Numbered from the stretch's first letter, positions 35,553-44,833 are shown. The stretch is DNA of 64,000 nucleotides from Fictibacillus gelatini DSM 15865 (GCF_000430745.1 NZ_AUMP01000001.1:1-64000), one strand, 5' to 3'. The notes: a model not told the origin generated them from the letters alone. Numbers and translations: made by a program.

Positions 35553-37145
35553 TTATTCAGTTAACTCGAGTTGTTCTTCCTCCGTACCCGGTGTTTCAAC
35601 AACTACTTCCGTGCCGAGCTGATGGTAGTTTCTGATCTGGGCAATGATTTCATCCGCGATTTCCGGATTTTCTTTCAAAAATTGCTTGGCGTTTTCACGG
35701 CCCTGGCCGAGTCGTTCTCCTTCAAACGAATACCACGCTCCGCTCTTTTGAACGATGTCGATCTCGGAGCCGATATCGAGAATTTCTCCTTCGCGGGAAA
35801 TTCCTTCCCCGTACATAATGTCGACTTCCGCCTGTTTAAATGGAGGAGCCACCTTGTTTTTCACGACTTTAATCTTCGTCTTGTTACCAACCATATCCGT
35901 TCCTTGCTTCAATTGTTCGGCACGGCGCACTTCAAGTCTTACTGAGGAATAGAACTTCAAAGCTCGACCGCCGGGGGTTGTTTCTGGCCAACTCTATAGA
36001 TTTACCATTTCTATAGTACGGACTATCTCTTCATCTCAATAATTTGAGAGCCTTGCACTTCCAACAGTAGCCTATCCTCTGTTGTACCCTACTCGGTTAG
36101 CCAAACGGCTCTTTTCGGTAGTCTCTACACCTTCCTCATCAAAATTAATGAGGCTTGGCACGGTATTACCCTAAAAATTGGAGGGCTTCACCGTTAGCAG
36201 TTTTTTAACTACACCCTTAGGCAATAAGGTTCACAAGGTTTTTTAACTTGCTATCGCTAGCAAGGGAAACCCAGAGTAAACTCCTTAATCTTCTTCTTTA
36301 CATTATCAATATCTAATAACTCGTCTTCATAAACAACCAAGTATTTAATCTCGTCTCCAACTTCTTTTAACTTTCTGTGAGAGTTTTTCACAATATAATC
36401 AACTTGCCATTGTTCAATATTTTTATATACTCGATTGCCAACTTTAACCGCCATCTTTATCCCCTTAATTTAATTTCTAAAGATAGCAAATCTTGAGTTG
36501 TTAGATATTGTTTAACGATTAAGAAGCTTTGTGTTGATTTCCAAACATGATGCCCACTTTTTCCCTTATTTGGTTAATAAACACAGCGATCGTCTTTGAT
36601 TTATTAATCGCACCGGACAGCTTGCGAAGGGCCTGAGACATTAGGCGAGCTTGAAGCCCGACATGGGAGTCTCCCATTTCACCTTCAATTTCCGCTTTCG
36701 GCACGAGTGCAGCGACAGAGTCGATGACAATGATGTCCACCGCTCCGCTGCGAACGAGCGCTTCGGCAATTTCAAGCGCCTGTTCACCCGTATCCGGCTG
36801 TGAAAGCAATAATTCATCAATATTGACCCCGAGCTTTTGCGCATAAACAGGATCGAGCGCATGTTCGGCATCGATAAACGCCGCTTGTCCACCATTTTTT
36901 TGCACTTCAGCAATAGCGTGAAGCGCTACGGTTGTTTTACCAGAAGATTCAGGCCCGTATACTTCTATAATCCGCCCGCGGGGATAGCCGCCGACGCCAA
37001 GCGCGATGTCAAGGGCCAATGAGCCGCTTGAAATCGTTGAAACACGCTGTTCCGCCTGCTCGCCAAGCTTCATGATAGAGCCTTTGCCAAATTGCTTTTC
37101 AATGTTCCGCAACGCTTGCTCTAATGCTGCTTTACGGTCACTCAT
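35553..37145 (-). CDS. recA: RecA recombinase, split by a group I intron (exons 36537-37145 and 35553-35987)
   Basis: RecA polymerises on single-stranded DNA, drives strand exchange and triggers LexA cleavage. The two exons total 1044 bases and together encode 347 residues, the usual length. Exon 1 (203 codons) holds the Walker A motif GPESSGKTT at 64-72, and ends KVGIMFGN. Exon 2 resumes [15 protein letters not shown], exactly restoring the conserved L2 DNA-binding loop. Without splicing, translation runs five codons into the intron (QHKAS) and stops. An SOS box and promoter lie upstream. Confidence 0.96.
35988..36536 (-). ncRNA. Group I self-splicing intron in recA
   Basis: This 549-nt intron begins after the U of AAU (codon 203) and ends with G, as group I introns require. 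On the minus strand the P7 strands GTGTAGAGACTA (36119-36130) and GATAGTCC (36020-36027) are clear. P6 CCTCAT/ATGAGG (36134-36153), P8 CAACAG/CTGTTG (36062-36084) and P9 CTATAGA/TCTATAG (35994-36016) are perfect stems. The guide TCTGG-GTTTCC (36265-36275) pairs with both exon ends. A hairpin with a GCGA tetraloop follows it. Group I introns in recA are known from the B. cereus group. Confidence 0.93.
36257..36454 (-). CDS. Intron-encoded ORF in the P1 loop, unknown function
   Basis: This 65-residue frame has an ATG and AAGGGG upstream, so it may be translated from the precursor. It lies in the loop between the 5' splice site and the guide sequence; its last codons (TLGFPC) are the guide and following hairpin. 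The part [23 protein letters not shown] loosely resembles the short helix-turn-helix found in phage homing endonucleases. No LAGLIDADG, GIY-YIG or HNH motif is present. It may be a remnant of an endonuclease or a small new protein. Confidence 0.55.
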   Translation of the reverse strand: MAVKVGNRVYKNIEQWQVDYIVKNSHRKLKEVGDEIKYLVVYEDELLDIDNVKKKIKEFTLGFPC

Positions 37146-37209
37146 GAAATCACTCCTTATATATTTAAAATTGTTGCGTTGACAAAAATTTAAGTATGTC
37201 TACACTCTT

Positions 37210-37261
37210 ATCATAACTGTTTTTTCACCATTTGCCAATCATTTTCACGAACGTTTATTCG
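37210..37261 (-). promoter_or_regulatory. recA promoter with LexA box
   Basis: On the minus strand TTGGCA (37233-37238), 17 bases and TATGAT (37210-37215) form a sigma-A promoter. Ten bases upstream of -35 lies CGAACGTTTATTCG (37248-37261), a LexA box with one mismatch, overlapping the 3' end of cinA. This agrees with SOS control of recA in B. subtilis. Confidence 0.85.
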
Positions 37262-37262
37262 A

Positions 37263-38507
37263 TTATTTTTTCATTCCTTTTACCGTTTGTAGCAAATAAA
37301 ACAAACCGTTATAAACCGTTCTCTCTCTTACGCCTTGCCTGCTTCCAGAAAGAGTGAGCGAATGAACAACGCTATCTGCTTCTGTTGAGACTCCGATATA
37401 AACGGTCCCTGGCTCTTTTCCTTCGCTTTGTCCCGGACCTGCAACTCCGGTAAAACTAATGCCGATATTGGATGCAGTCATAGCCCGGACATTTTCAGCC
37501 ATTACTCTCGCGCATGCCTCGCTTACCGCGCCATCACTGGCCAATAACTCCTGCGGTACGTGAAGAAGCTTGTTTTTCACTTCATTCGTGTAAGACACGA
37601 CAGAACCGTTAAAACAAGCGGAGCTGCCTGGAACATCAGTTATGCTTTTGCCGAACATGCCACCCGTTAAACTTTCAGCCGCTGCGACCGTCAAGCTTTT
37701 TTCCTTTAATAAAGAAACTGCGGCATCCGCAAGTGTCATATCATTATAGCCATACAAAAATTGTCCGACGCGCTCCCTTATTTTTTCTTCCAGCAAATCA
37801 AGTTCTCGCGCCGCCATTTTTTGATCCGCAAATTTTGCCGTTAGCCTTAACGTTACATCATAATTGCCGGCAAGCGGAGCGATCGTCGGATTTTGTTGCT
37901 CGTCAATTAAATCTTCTAATTCCGCTTCAAGCAATGACTCGCCAATCCCGAAAAACCGCAAAACCCGTGAATGAATGATCTGCTTGTCAGGCAACTGCCT
38001 GAGCAAAAAAGAGCGTCCGTAATTGCTGAACATCGGCTCCATTTCTTTGGGCGGTCCCGGCAATAACATGTACGTCATCCCGTTATCATAAAGAGCCATT
38101 CCCGGCGCCATTCCGAAATCATTATCCAGTACCTCGGCTCCTTCGATGACGAGTGCCTGCTTCCGGTTATTTTCAGACATCACCCGGTTCGTTTTCCGGA
38201 AATACGCCTCGATGTTATCCATCGCCTTTTGATCATAAACGAGTTTTCTGCCGAGGCTTTTTGCAATCGTTTCCTTCGTTAAATCATCTTTTGTCGGTCC
38301 GAGTCCGCCGGTAAAAATAATAAGATTGGACCTGTCTTTCGCATTTTCAAACACGGCTTCGAGCCGTCCCGGATTATCCCCGACAACAGTATGGTAAAAA
38401 ACATTGATGCCGAGTTCGGCCAACTGCTCAGAAATAAACTTCGCATTCGTATTGGCGATTTGACCGAGCAGAAGCTCACTTCCTACTGCGATTATTTCAG
38501 CATTCAT
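37263..38507 (-). CDS. cinA: CinA, competence/damage-inducible protein
   Basis: CinA has an N-terminal MoaB/MogA-like domain ([37 protein letters not shown]) and a C-terminal nicotinamide-nucleotide amidase domain ([31 protein letters not shown]). The 414-residue length is normal. It acts in NMN recycling, and in some bacteria is co-induced with recA during competence. In this window recA has its own promoter between the two genes, but read-through is possible. Confidence 0.95.
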   Translation of the reverse strand: MNAEIIAVGSELLLGQIANTNAKFISEQLAELGINVFYHTVVGDNPGRLEAVFENAKDRSNLIIFTGGLGPTKDDLTKETIAKSLGRKLVYDQKAMDNIEAYFRKTNRVMSENNRKQALVIEGAEVLDNDFGMAPGMALYDNGMTYMLLPGPPKEMEPMFSNYGRSFLLRQLPDKQIIHSRVLRFFGIGESLLEAELEDLIDEQQNPTIAPLAGNYDVTLRLTAKFADQKMAARELDLLEEKIRERVGQFLYGYNDMTLADAAVSLLKEKSLTVAAAESLTGGMFGKSITDVPGSSACFNGSVVSYTNEVKNKLLHVPQELLASDGAVSEACARVMAENVRAMTASNIGISFTGVAGPGQSEGKEPGTVYIGVSTEADSVVHSLTLSGSRQGVRERTVYNGLFYLLQTVKGMKK

Positions 38508-38536
38508 AAACTGCCCCTCCTTATTTAAGCCGAAAA

Positions 38537-38561
38537 AAAACAGGAGATGAGCTCCTGTTTT
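38537..38561 (-). terminator. pgsA terminator
   Basis: AAAACAGGAG and CTCCTGTTTT form a 10-bp stem ending in eight T on the minus strand, between pgsA and cinA. Confidence 0.85.
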
Positions 38562-38566
38562 CTCTT

Positions 38567-39145
38567 CTATTTTGATTTTAACATGACTTCTTTGTTTTTA
38601 ATAAAATAATCCCATCCCGAATAAAGGGTAATAGCCGTCGCTATCCAGAGGCTGATTTGATCAAACGGGATCCCGATAAAAGCAAATGGGAAATTGTGCA
38701 AGAGAGTAACGCTGATCGCAATAATTTGAATCCACGTTTTCACTTTGCCGGCCTGGCTTGCTGCAATGACAACCCCTTCTGCTGCAGCGATCGTTCGAAT
38801 GCCTGTGACCGCAAACTCACGGCTTATAATAATGATGACCATCCAGGCCGGGGTGAAACCGAGCTGTACGAGGGATATAAAAGCCGCAGTTACAAGCAAT
38901 TTATCCGCAAGCGGATCAAGAAATTTCCCAAGGTTTGTTACTAGATTGAATTTTCTCGCGTAATAACCGTCAATCCAATCTGTACATGATGCCACAATGA
39001 AAATAAGCGCAGCAACAAAATGGGTTACTGGAAGCGACCATGAACCGATTGTTAAAGTTCCCCAATGAAAAGGCACGAGCAATACGATTAAAAAAATGGG
39101 AATGAGCATGACCCTGGAAATGGTTATTTTGTTCGGTAAATTCAC
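38567..39145 (-). CDS. pgsA: CDP-diacylglycerol-glycerol-3-phosphate phosphatidyltransferase PgsA
   Basis: PgsA makes phosphatidylglycerol phosphate, the precursor of phosphatidylglycerol. The 192-residue protein has about five membrane segments. It carries the CDP-alcohol motif D-x2-DG-x2-AR-x8-G-x3-D-x3-D in [12 protein letters not shown] and [11 protein letters not shown] at about residues 57-84. It follows ymfM closely, as in B. subtilis. Confidence 0.96.
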   Translation of the reverse strand: MNLPNKITISRVMLIPIFLIVLLVPFHWGTLTIGSWSLPVTHFVAALIFIVASCTDWIDGYYARKFNLVTNLGKFLDPLADKLLVTAAFISLVQLGFTPAWMVIIIISREFAVTGIRTIAAAEGVVIAASQAGKVKTWIQIIAISVTLLHNFPFAFIGIPFDQISLWIATAITLYSGWDYFIKNKEVMLKSK

Positions 39146-39179
39146 TGTAATTCCTCCAATATAGGCCTTCTCTTGTACG

Positions 39180-40070
39180 TTATGGCTGTGTTGATTTCGT
39201 AAATTTAATAATAATATGTTGATGCATCATTGAACTCGGTTCAACCGGGTATGTGATCGGCTGACCGTTAATTTTCAGATCGGTCATATGGCTCTTGGCG
39301 ATGTTAAAATCGACTTCTTTTTTATCGCTAAGATCACGTTTTACTTTATCGCCTTTTTTGATCGTCGTATTGACGATAAATGCCCCATCGCCTTTAATTC
39401 CGATGTAAGCATCGTCCCGCATCGTAACCTCAGCTTCGAATTGATCTGTATTTTTCAATTCATAGGTCGTTCGATTTCCGACGGTTGAAATCTTTGATAA
39501 TGTCCCTTTTGGCTTATCCGCATCTTTTTTCGCTTTTTCCTTCTCCTTATTTACTTTCGCTGCTTCTTCTTCCTTTTGCTTCTTCAGGCGATCCGCTTCT
39601 TTTGCTTTTTTGTCTTTTTCCATTTCAATTCCCGTTTCCGGGTTTTTTTGCTCCACATGATCCGCTGCACTAAAATGTTGATATAACTTCCAAATGCCAA
39701 GAAACAGCGCAAGAACAACAACGACAATGACGACAGACGGAAGAAAACGAATGAAGGTCGCGTCTTTCGTTTCTACTTGCCTGGTTTTCTCCGAGCGAGG
39801 AGTATACTCGGTCACTTCCTTAACCGACTTTGGTAGATCGTTCTCATATTCTTCAAACACTTCTTCATAGTTTAAATGAACTGCTTCACAATAATTTTTA
39901 ATAAATGCTCTGGCATAAAATGAACCGGGCAGCACATCGTACCGTCCTTCTTCAATTGCCTGCAAATACCGTTTTTGAATTTTCGTTATCGTTTGAAGTT
40001 CCTCTAATGAAAGTCCTTTTTCTTCCCGCTTCTGTTTTAAAAAGTTTCCTAAATCAGACAACCTTACCAC
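39180..40070 (-). CDS. ymfM: YmfM, RodZ-like cell shape protein
   Basis: The 296-residue protein has an N-terminal Cro-type HTH (residues 1-70, LGNFLKQKREEKGLSLEELQ, FYARAFIKNYCEAVHLN). A membrane segment lies at about 106-128 (FLPSVVIVVVVLALFLGIW), followed by a Lys/Glu-rich linker and an extracellular beta-rich domain ending near TYPVEPSSM. This is the architecture of RodZ, which couples MreB to the membrane. The preceding gene on the strand is ymfK and the following is pgsA. Confidence 0.92.
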   Translation of the reverse strand: MVRLSDLGNFLKQKREEKGLSLEELQTITKIQKRYLQAIEEGRYDVLPGSFYARAFIKNYCEAVHLNYEEVFEEYENDLPKSVKEVTEYTPRSEKTRQVETKDATFIRFLPSVVIVVVVLALFLGIWKLYQHFSAADHVEQKNPETGIEMEKDKKAKEADRLKKQKEEEAAKVNKEKEKAKKDADKPKGTLSKISTVGNRTTYELKNTDQFEAEVTMRDDAYIGIKGDGAFIVNTTIKKGDKVKRDLSDKKEVDFNIAKSHMTDLKINGQPITYPVEPSSMMHQHIIIKFTKSTQP

Positions 40071-40086
40071 CTACCACTGTAAAAAA

Positions 40087-40860
40087 TCATTCAAATCCGG
40101 AAAAACCTTCATCTTCATCAATCACTTCATATGTAATTTCTTCATCCCGATCATTTCGAAGTTCAATAATATAATCAAAATCGTCCATCGTATATTCCGT
40201 TTGCATGACAAAAATATCAGGGTGTTCAACCACTTTCGTAGAAGGCAATCGCATCACTTCACGAATGAGTTGCCAGTGTCTTTCATTCGCACGTTTTGTA
40301 GACACAACCCCGTCTATAATATAAACATGGTCCGAACTATACTCATCATCTGCAAGAGTCGTCCTTACGGTTTGGCGCAAAAGAGTTGAAGAGACAAATA
40401 CCCACCGTTTGTTCGCACAAACACTGGATGCAACAATGGATTCCGTTTTTCCCACTCTGGGCATTCCGCGAATGCCAATTAATTTATGGCCATCAACTTT
40501 ATAAATTTCTGCCAGAAAGTCAACTAAAAGGCCAAGCTCATCGCGGATAAATCGGAACGTCTTTTTATCGTCCGCATCCCGTTCAATATAACGTCCATGC
40601 CGAACAGCTAAACGGTCTCTCAATTTCGGGACACGAAATTTCGTCACTGTAATATTATCCATGGATTGGAGAATGGATCCAAGACGTTCTATTTTTTCAT
40701 GGGTGTCGCTGACAAGCAGCATGCCTCTCCGTTTATTATCAACACCGTTAATGGTTATTATGTTTATGCCAAGCATCCCTAATAGGGAAGAAATATCCCC
40801 CATTAATCCAGGCCGGTTTTTATGTATTTCATACTCCAAATACCATTCTTGCTTTTCCAT
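40087..40860 (-). CDS. ymfK: YmfK, DUF3388 protein with ACT-like domain
   Basis: The 257-residue protein opens with an ACT-type regulatory domain (residues 1-80, EWYLEYEIHKNRPGLMGDISSLLGMLGINI). A C-terminal DUF3388 domain contains a P-loop-like segment (GIRGMPRVGKTES, about 131-143), so ATP or GTP binding is plausible. Its function is not established. It is 16 bases from ymfM and probably leads a ymfK-ymfM-pgsA operon. Confidence 0.88.
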   Translation of the reverse strand: MEKQEWYLEYEIHKNRPGLMGDISSLLGMLGINIITINGVDNKRRGMLLVSDTHEKIERLGSILQSMDNITVTKFRVPKLRDRLAVRHGRYIERDADDKKTFRFIRDELGLLVDFLAEIYKVDGHKLIGIRGMPRVGKTESIVASSVCANKRWVFVSSTLLRQTVRTTLADDEYSSDHVYIIDGVVSTKRANERHWQLIREVMRLPSTKVVEHPDIFVMQTEYTMDDFDYIIELRNDRDEEITYEVIDEDEGFSGFE

Positions 40861-40875
40861 TACTCATCTCCTTCT

Positions 40876-40965
40876 TTCATATAAGAAAAGCGCGGGGCGC
40901 CTCACCTCGCTCTTGCAAGCCCTGAGCTAGAAACACCCGCTTGCTATTCTTTTAAAATAGGGCGA
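40876..40965. other. GC-rich, hairpin-prone intergenic block before ymfK
   Basis: Within AT-rich flanks this block contains AAGCGCGGGGCGCC, CTCACCTCGCTCTTGCAAG, CCTGAGCTAG and CCCGCTTGC. Its composition is unlike its neighbours and resembles the interspersed repeats found between genes in Bacillus and Geobacillus genomes. Only one copy is present in this window, so its repeat nature is not shown. Confidence 0.35.
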
Positions 40966-41045
40966 AATCAGTTGTCAGACAAATGCTGTGTCCATCTATT
41001 AATTAATAATATATGATTTCAATTTATTATGAAAGAAAAAATAAA

Positions 41046-41074
41046 AGGATGTTAAGAATTTTTCTTAACATCCT
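41046..41074 (-). terminator. ymfJ terminator
   Basis: AGGATGTTAAGAA (41046-41058) pairs exactly with TTCTTAACATCCT (41062-41074), just past the ymfJ stop. Confidence 0.85.
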
Positions 41075-41081
41075 CCGGGTC

Positions 41082-41327
41082 TTATTTTTGAACAAGTTTA
41101 ACCATCATATTAGCAATAGCATGTTTTTCCTGATCATCAGCAACTTGCCATAATTCTTGAAGCACTTTTTCTTCCGGATTTTTCGGCTCCACATGTGAAG
41201 CAAGGTAACCGCCGATTTCAGTCGCTAAATTAGAAATAGAAGATTGATCCATTCCCTGGCTTTGTGCATGCTGCAAGCGGTTAGAAAGGAAATCTTTCCA
41301 TTGGCCGAAATTATCTAATACAGACAT
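41082..41327 (-). CDS. ymfJ: YmfJ, DUF3243 protein
   Basis: The 81-residue protein (MSVLDNFGQWKDFLSNRLQHA, EIGGYLASHVEPKNPEE, VLQELWQVADDQEKHAIANMM) matches DUF3243 over its full length. It is helical with no membrane segment, and its function is unknown. The ATG has AAGGAGG upstream. Terminators lie after the gene, and it follows ymfI as in B. subtilis. Confidence 0.92.
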   Translation of the reverse strand: MSVLDNFGQWKDFLSNRLQHAQSQGMDQSSISNLATEIGGYLASHVEPKNPEEKVLQELWQVADDQEKHAIANMMVKLVQK

Positions 41328-41406
41328 GTTATTTCCTCCTTAAAATAGGGTACATCGATTAATATTTCAAGAAGAATGCCCAATTATTCATCATCCTGCA
41401 AATTAA

Positions 41407-42135
41407 TTACGAATGCCAGCCACCACTCGCTGTAATGATATGGCCATTAACATAAGAAGACTGCTTGGTACAAAGAAAAGAGACAATATCCGCTATTTCT
41501 TCCGGCCTTCCAAGCCTGTTCATCGGAATTTCTTCTTTTATCAGCGACTTTTCTTCTTCGGTAAAAAGCGAAAGCATATTTGTGTCGACCGCGCCCGGTG
41601 CAATGCCATTTACGTAAATGCCACTCGGCGCCACCTCTTTTGCCAGCGCCTTGACAAATGTATTAAGGCCGCCTTTCACGGCTGAATAGACGACTTCACA
41701 CGATGCGCCAGAGTGTCCCCAGATCGAAGAAATGATAATGATACGCCCGCTTTTTCGCGCAATCATTCCCGGCAATAAATGTTTCGTAATCGTGATCGGA
41801 CTTGTAAAATTCACCTGGATCATTTTCTGAATATCTTCATCCAGCATTTCTGTAAATAGGCCGTAATAGCTTAAACCGCTATTGTGAACGATGCAATCGA
41901 TCGGGTTGTAAATACCCGAAAGCAGGGAGGAAGCTCCCTCTTTCGTTGATAAATCAGCCTTGAGGCAAATAATTTCATTGTTATATGTATCCATTAATTT
42001 CTTTTGTAAGTTAAAAATGCGCTCATCCGCCGAATGGTAGTGCATGATTAAATGGTAACCAAGGTTCGCGAGCCGTTCACTAATTTTTGAGCCGATCCCC
42101 CCACTTGCACCGGTAATTAACGCCCACTTTTTCAT
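41407..42135 (-). CDS. ymfI: YmfI, short-chain dehydrogenase/reductase
   Basis: This classical SDR has the NAD(P) motif TGASGGIGSKISERL near the start, NNAG replaced by VHNSGLSYYG, and catalytic Ser in IIISSIWGHSG. Its YSAVKGGLNTF carries Tyr-x3-Lys, and NGIAPGAVDTNM is typical of FabG-like enzymes. ATG at 42135 follows GGGGGAG; the longer frame has no ribosome site. The length is 242 residues. The substrate is unknown. Confidence 0.9.
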   Translation of the reverse strand: MKKWALITGASGGIGSKISERLANLGYHLIMHYHSADERIFNLQKKLMDTYNNEIICLKADLSTKEGASSLLSGIYNPIDCIVHNSGLSYYGLFTEMLDEDIQKMIQVNFTSPITITKHLLPGMIARKSGRIIIISSIWGHSGASCEVVYSAVKGGLNTFVKALAKEVAPSGIYVNGIAPGAVDTNMLSLFTEEEKSLIKEEIPMNRLGRPEEIADIVSFLCTKQSSYVNGHIITASGGWHS

Positions 42136-42150
42136 TTGTCTCCCCCAATT

Positions 42151-42178
42151 AAAAACATCCCATGAATGGGATGTTTTT
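42151..42178. terminator. Bidirectional terminator between ymfH and ymfI
   Basis: AAAAACATCCCAT (42151-42163) pairs with ATGGGATGTTTTT (42166-42178), with A and T runs on opposite sides. It lies between the ymfH stop and the ymfI start. Confidence 0.82.
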
Positions 42179-42185
42179 AATTGTA

Positions 42186-43475
42186 TTATGCCTCTTTTTT
42201 GCGCACTTGACAAACGGTCGCCTGCTTTTCATCAAAATGATTTTTCATGACATCGAGAAGATCGGATTCTGTTATTTGTTCAAATGTCGGAATCACGTCA
42301 AAAAGATTCATTTCGTTAAATTCATAGCGTGTAAATTGGTTGGCGATAAATTCAGGTGAATTAAGCGCCCTTAAAAAAGAGCCAATCTTCTTTTTCCTCG
42401 TTCGTTCAAGGTCTTCTTTTGAGAGCGGTTTGGAAATAAAATCTTGAACCATTTTCATTAGTGTTTCAGAAAGGCGGTCAGGATCTTTCGTATCTCCGCC
42501 GATCATGGAAAAGCCAAAGCCGAATTCCTCCGTATAGTCGAACGCGAACGTTTGATCAATTAATCCTTCGTTATAAAGCTTTTCATAGTTTTCCGTACTT
42601 TTGCCAAACATCATTTCTAATAGCAAATTGACGGAAAGCTCATGTTTTAAAAGCGCTTCTCCTTTTCGCTCTGGCTGTTTCTCTTTAAAGCCAATGTAAC
42701 ATTTCGGTGTTTGCACCGGCATCGGAACAATTTCCTTTTTCGTCCGTGGCGCTGAAGGCTCTTCATCAAAAAAGCGCTCAATCGGCGGCTGGTCTTTATA
42801 ATCCTTACTCGCCTGGTTTGTTTCAATCAGCTCCATCATCTCTTTTGCGTCAACTGGACCGACGACGAATAATATCATGTTGCTTGGATGATAAAAGGTT
42901 TCATAACATTCATAAAGATCATCTTTCGTGATTTTAGCAATCGATTCTACCGTTCCGGCAATATCGATTTTCACAGGATGATGGTGGTACATATTGGAAA
43001 TTAATCCGAAATATGCGCGCCAGTCAGGATTATCATCATACATGCGGATTTCCTGGCCGATAATTCCCTTTTCCTTTTCTACCGTTTTTTCCGTAAAATA
43101 GGGATCCTGAACAAAATCGATTAACGTTGTTAAATTTTTCTTTACTTCATTCGTAGTCGAAAACAAGTAAGCCGTCCGTTTAAACGATGTAAAAGCGTTC
43201 GCAGAAGCCCCTTGCTGATTAAATTGTTGGAACACATCGCCATCTTCTTTTTCAAACATTTTATGCTCGAGGAAATGGGCAATACCATCCGGGACTTTCA
43301 CCGGTTCATTTTTGCCAAGCGGCGTAAAATGGTTGTCAACCGAACCGTAATTAGTTGTAAAAGTGGCATACGTTTTGTTAAATTCTTTCTTTTCAAGAAT
43401 AAACACTTTCAACCCATTTTGCAAAGTTTTAAAATATAACGTTTCATTTAATTGATCAAACTGTTTTTGTTCCAT
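42186..43475 (-). CDS. ymfH: YmfH, M16 family zinc peptidase
   Basis: The 429-residue protein has the inverted zinc motif HFLEH (about residues 68-72, IAHFLEHKMFE) and a downstream Glu segment, so it is the catalytic subunit. Its partner YmfF, encoded just upstream, lacks the motif; such pairs form a heterodimer in related bacteria. The start lies 20 bases inside ymfF, so translation is coupled. The substrate is not known. Confidence 0.93.
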   Translation of the reverse strand: MEQKQFDQLNETLYFKTLQNGLKVFILEKKEFNKTYATFTTNYGSVDNHFTPLGKNEPVKVPDGIAHFLEHKMFEKEDGDVFQQFNQQGASANAFTSFKRTAYLFSTTNEVKKNLTTLIDFVQDPYFTEKTVEKEKGIIGQEIRMYDDNPDWRAYFGLISNMYHHHPVKIDIAGTVESIAKITKDDLYECYETFYHPSNMILFVVGPVDAKEMMELIETNQASKDYKDQPPIERFFDEEPSAPRTKKEIVPMPVQTPKCYIGFKEKQPERKGEALLKHELSVNLLLEMMFGKSTENYEKLYNEGLIDQTFAFDYTEEFGFGFSMIGGDTKDPDRLSETLMKMVQDFISKPLSKEDLERTRKKKIGSFLRALNSPEFIANQFTRYEFNEMNLFDVIPTFEQITESDLLDVMKNHFDEKQATVCQVRKKEA

Positions 43476-44757
43476 TTTCGTTCCCCCTTCCTTTTAAGAA
43501 ATAAATCGTGTCAAGCTTGATTTTTTTCGCAACTTCAACAACCTCATCCTTCGTTACGCGGTCAATTCCATTGATCCATTCTTCGATGCTTCGTTCATAT
43601 CCGGAAATTATTTGATGATACAACACTTCCACAAGCCCCGCGGCATCGTCAACCGTTTCTAGTATTTGGTTTTTAATCATCGCTTTCGTTTTTGCCATTT
43701 CATCGTCTGTAATGTTACCGTTTCTCATATCTTCGAGTTGCTCTTTAATAATCGAAACTGTTTTTTCATAGTTCGCTGTTTCGATGCCGGACATTACGAA
43801 GATAGATCCTTTATGGCTTTCAAAACGGGAAGCTGCATAATACGCAAGACTATGCTTTTCTCGAACGTTGATAAACAGCTTGGAGTGCGAAAAGCCGCCA
43901 AAAATGCCATTACATACTTGAAGCGCTAAATAGTCAGGGTCAGCATATGTCGTATACGTTCTGAGCCCCATATGCAGTTTCCCTTGCTGAACATCCTGCT
44001 CCTCAATCACTTCGTTGACTTTTGTAACTTCCACCGCTTCATTTTTTTCGATCGACTGGCCTGCCGCCCTTTTTTCGTTAAAGACAAAAAATTGCTTCGC
44101 TTTATTTACAATCTCATCATGGGAAATATCACCCACAACGTAAAAGTCGAATTCATCATTTGCTAAAACTTCCTGATAATATGCATATAAATCTTGCGGT
44201 GTGATTTGATCCACTTTGTTTTCATTTCCATACACATTAAGATGGTACGGATCGCCTTTAAACATTTCTTCAATTAAACGCTTGTTCGCATATCGCATTT
44301 TATCATCATAAATTGATTCAATTTGCTGCTTTAATGAACGTTTTTCCTTTGAAACAATATCCTCTTTAAAAGCGCCGTTTTCCGTTACCGGCCTTAACAG
44401 GACGTCGGCTAATAGCGCAATCCCTTGATCTAACAGTTTCGACTGATCGGATAAAAATTTCTCGTTCGCAATATCCATCCGAAAACTAATAATTTGATAG
44501 TTGCCTTTTTTCGAAAGATCAACGTTCAATGTCGCCCCGTATAAATCATCCAGAGCCCCGCGCAATTGTTTGCTTGAAGGATATTTTTTCGTGCCGCTTT
44601 GCATGACATAAGGTAAAAGAGCCCGTTTTGTCACACTGTCTTCTTTGATCAAGTTTTTAAGCTGCAGAACGATTGTATTTGTTTTATACTTTTTCGTTTC
44701 AACACTATGTATTCTCATTCCGGGGATTTCCGTCATTCGATGTTGAACATATGCCAT
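43456..44757 (-). CDS. ymfF: YmfF, non-catalytic M16 family partner
   Basis: The 433-residue M16-fold protein lacks the HxxEH motif; the equivalent region reads LLPYVMQSGTKKYPSS. It still carries the family's C-terminal features (GGFSHSKLFINVREKHSLAYY). It is probably the structural partner of YmfH, whose start overlaps its end. No signal peptide is seen. Upstream of it lies the terminator of the nup genes. Confidence 0.9.
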   Translation of the reverse strand: MAYVQHRMTEIPGMRIHSVETKKYKTNTIVLQLKNLIKEDSVTKRALLPYVMQSGTKKYPSSKQLRGALDDLYGATLNVDLSKKGNYQIISFRMDIANEKFLSDQSKLLDQGIALLADVLLRPVTENGAFKEDIVSKEKRSLKQQIESIYDDKMRYANKRLIEEMFKGDPYHLNVYGNENKVDQITPQDLYAYYQEVLANDEFDFYVVGDISHDEIVNKAKQFFVFNEKRAAGQSIEKNEAVEVTKVNEVIEEQDVQQGKLHMGLRTYTTYADPDYLALQVCNGIFGGFSHSKLFINVREKHSLAYYAASRFESHKGSIFVMSGIETANYEKTVSIIKEQLEDMRNGNITDDEMAKTKAMIKNQILETVDDAAGLVEVLYHQIISGYERSIEEWINGIDRVTKDEVVEVAKKIKLDTIYFLKGRGNENGTKTV

Positions 44758-44833
44758 TTTATAACCTCCTTATCATACCACTCATCATAGTTTACCCCTC
44801 TTCGATACGAAACATGACTTTTCCTGCTTATAA

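Noticed and set aside
35961-36536. Intein or frameshift in recA
   Set aside because: The insert has stop codons in the recA frame, no intein motifs, and its ends fit a group I intron; removing it restores RecA exactly.
35988-36536. Group II intron in recA
   Set aside because: No GUGYG start, no domain V-like hairpin and no reverse transcriptase; P7 elements identify group I.
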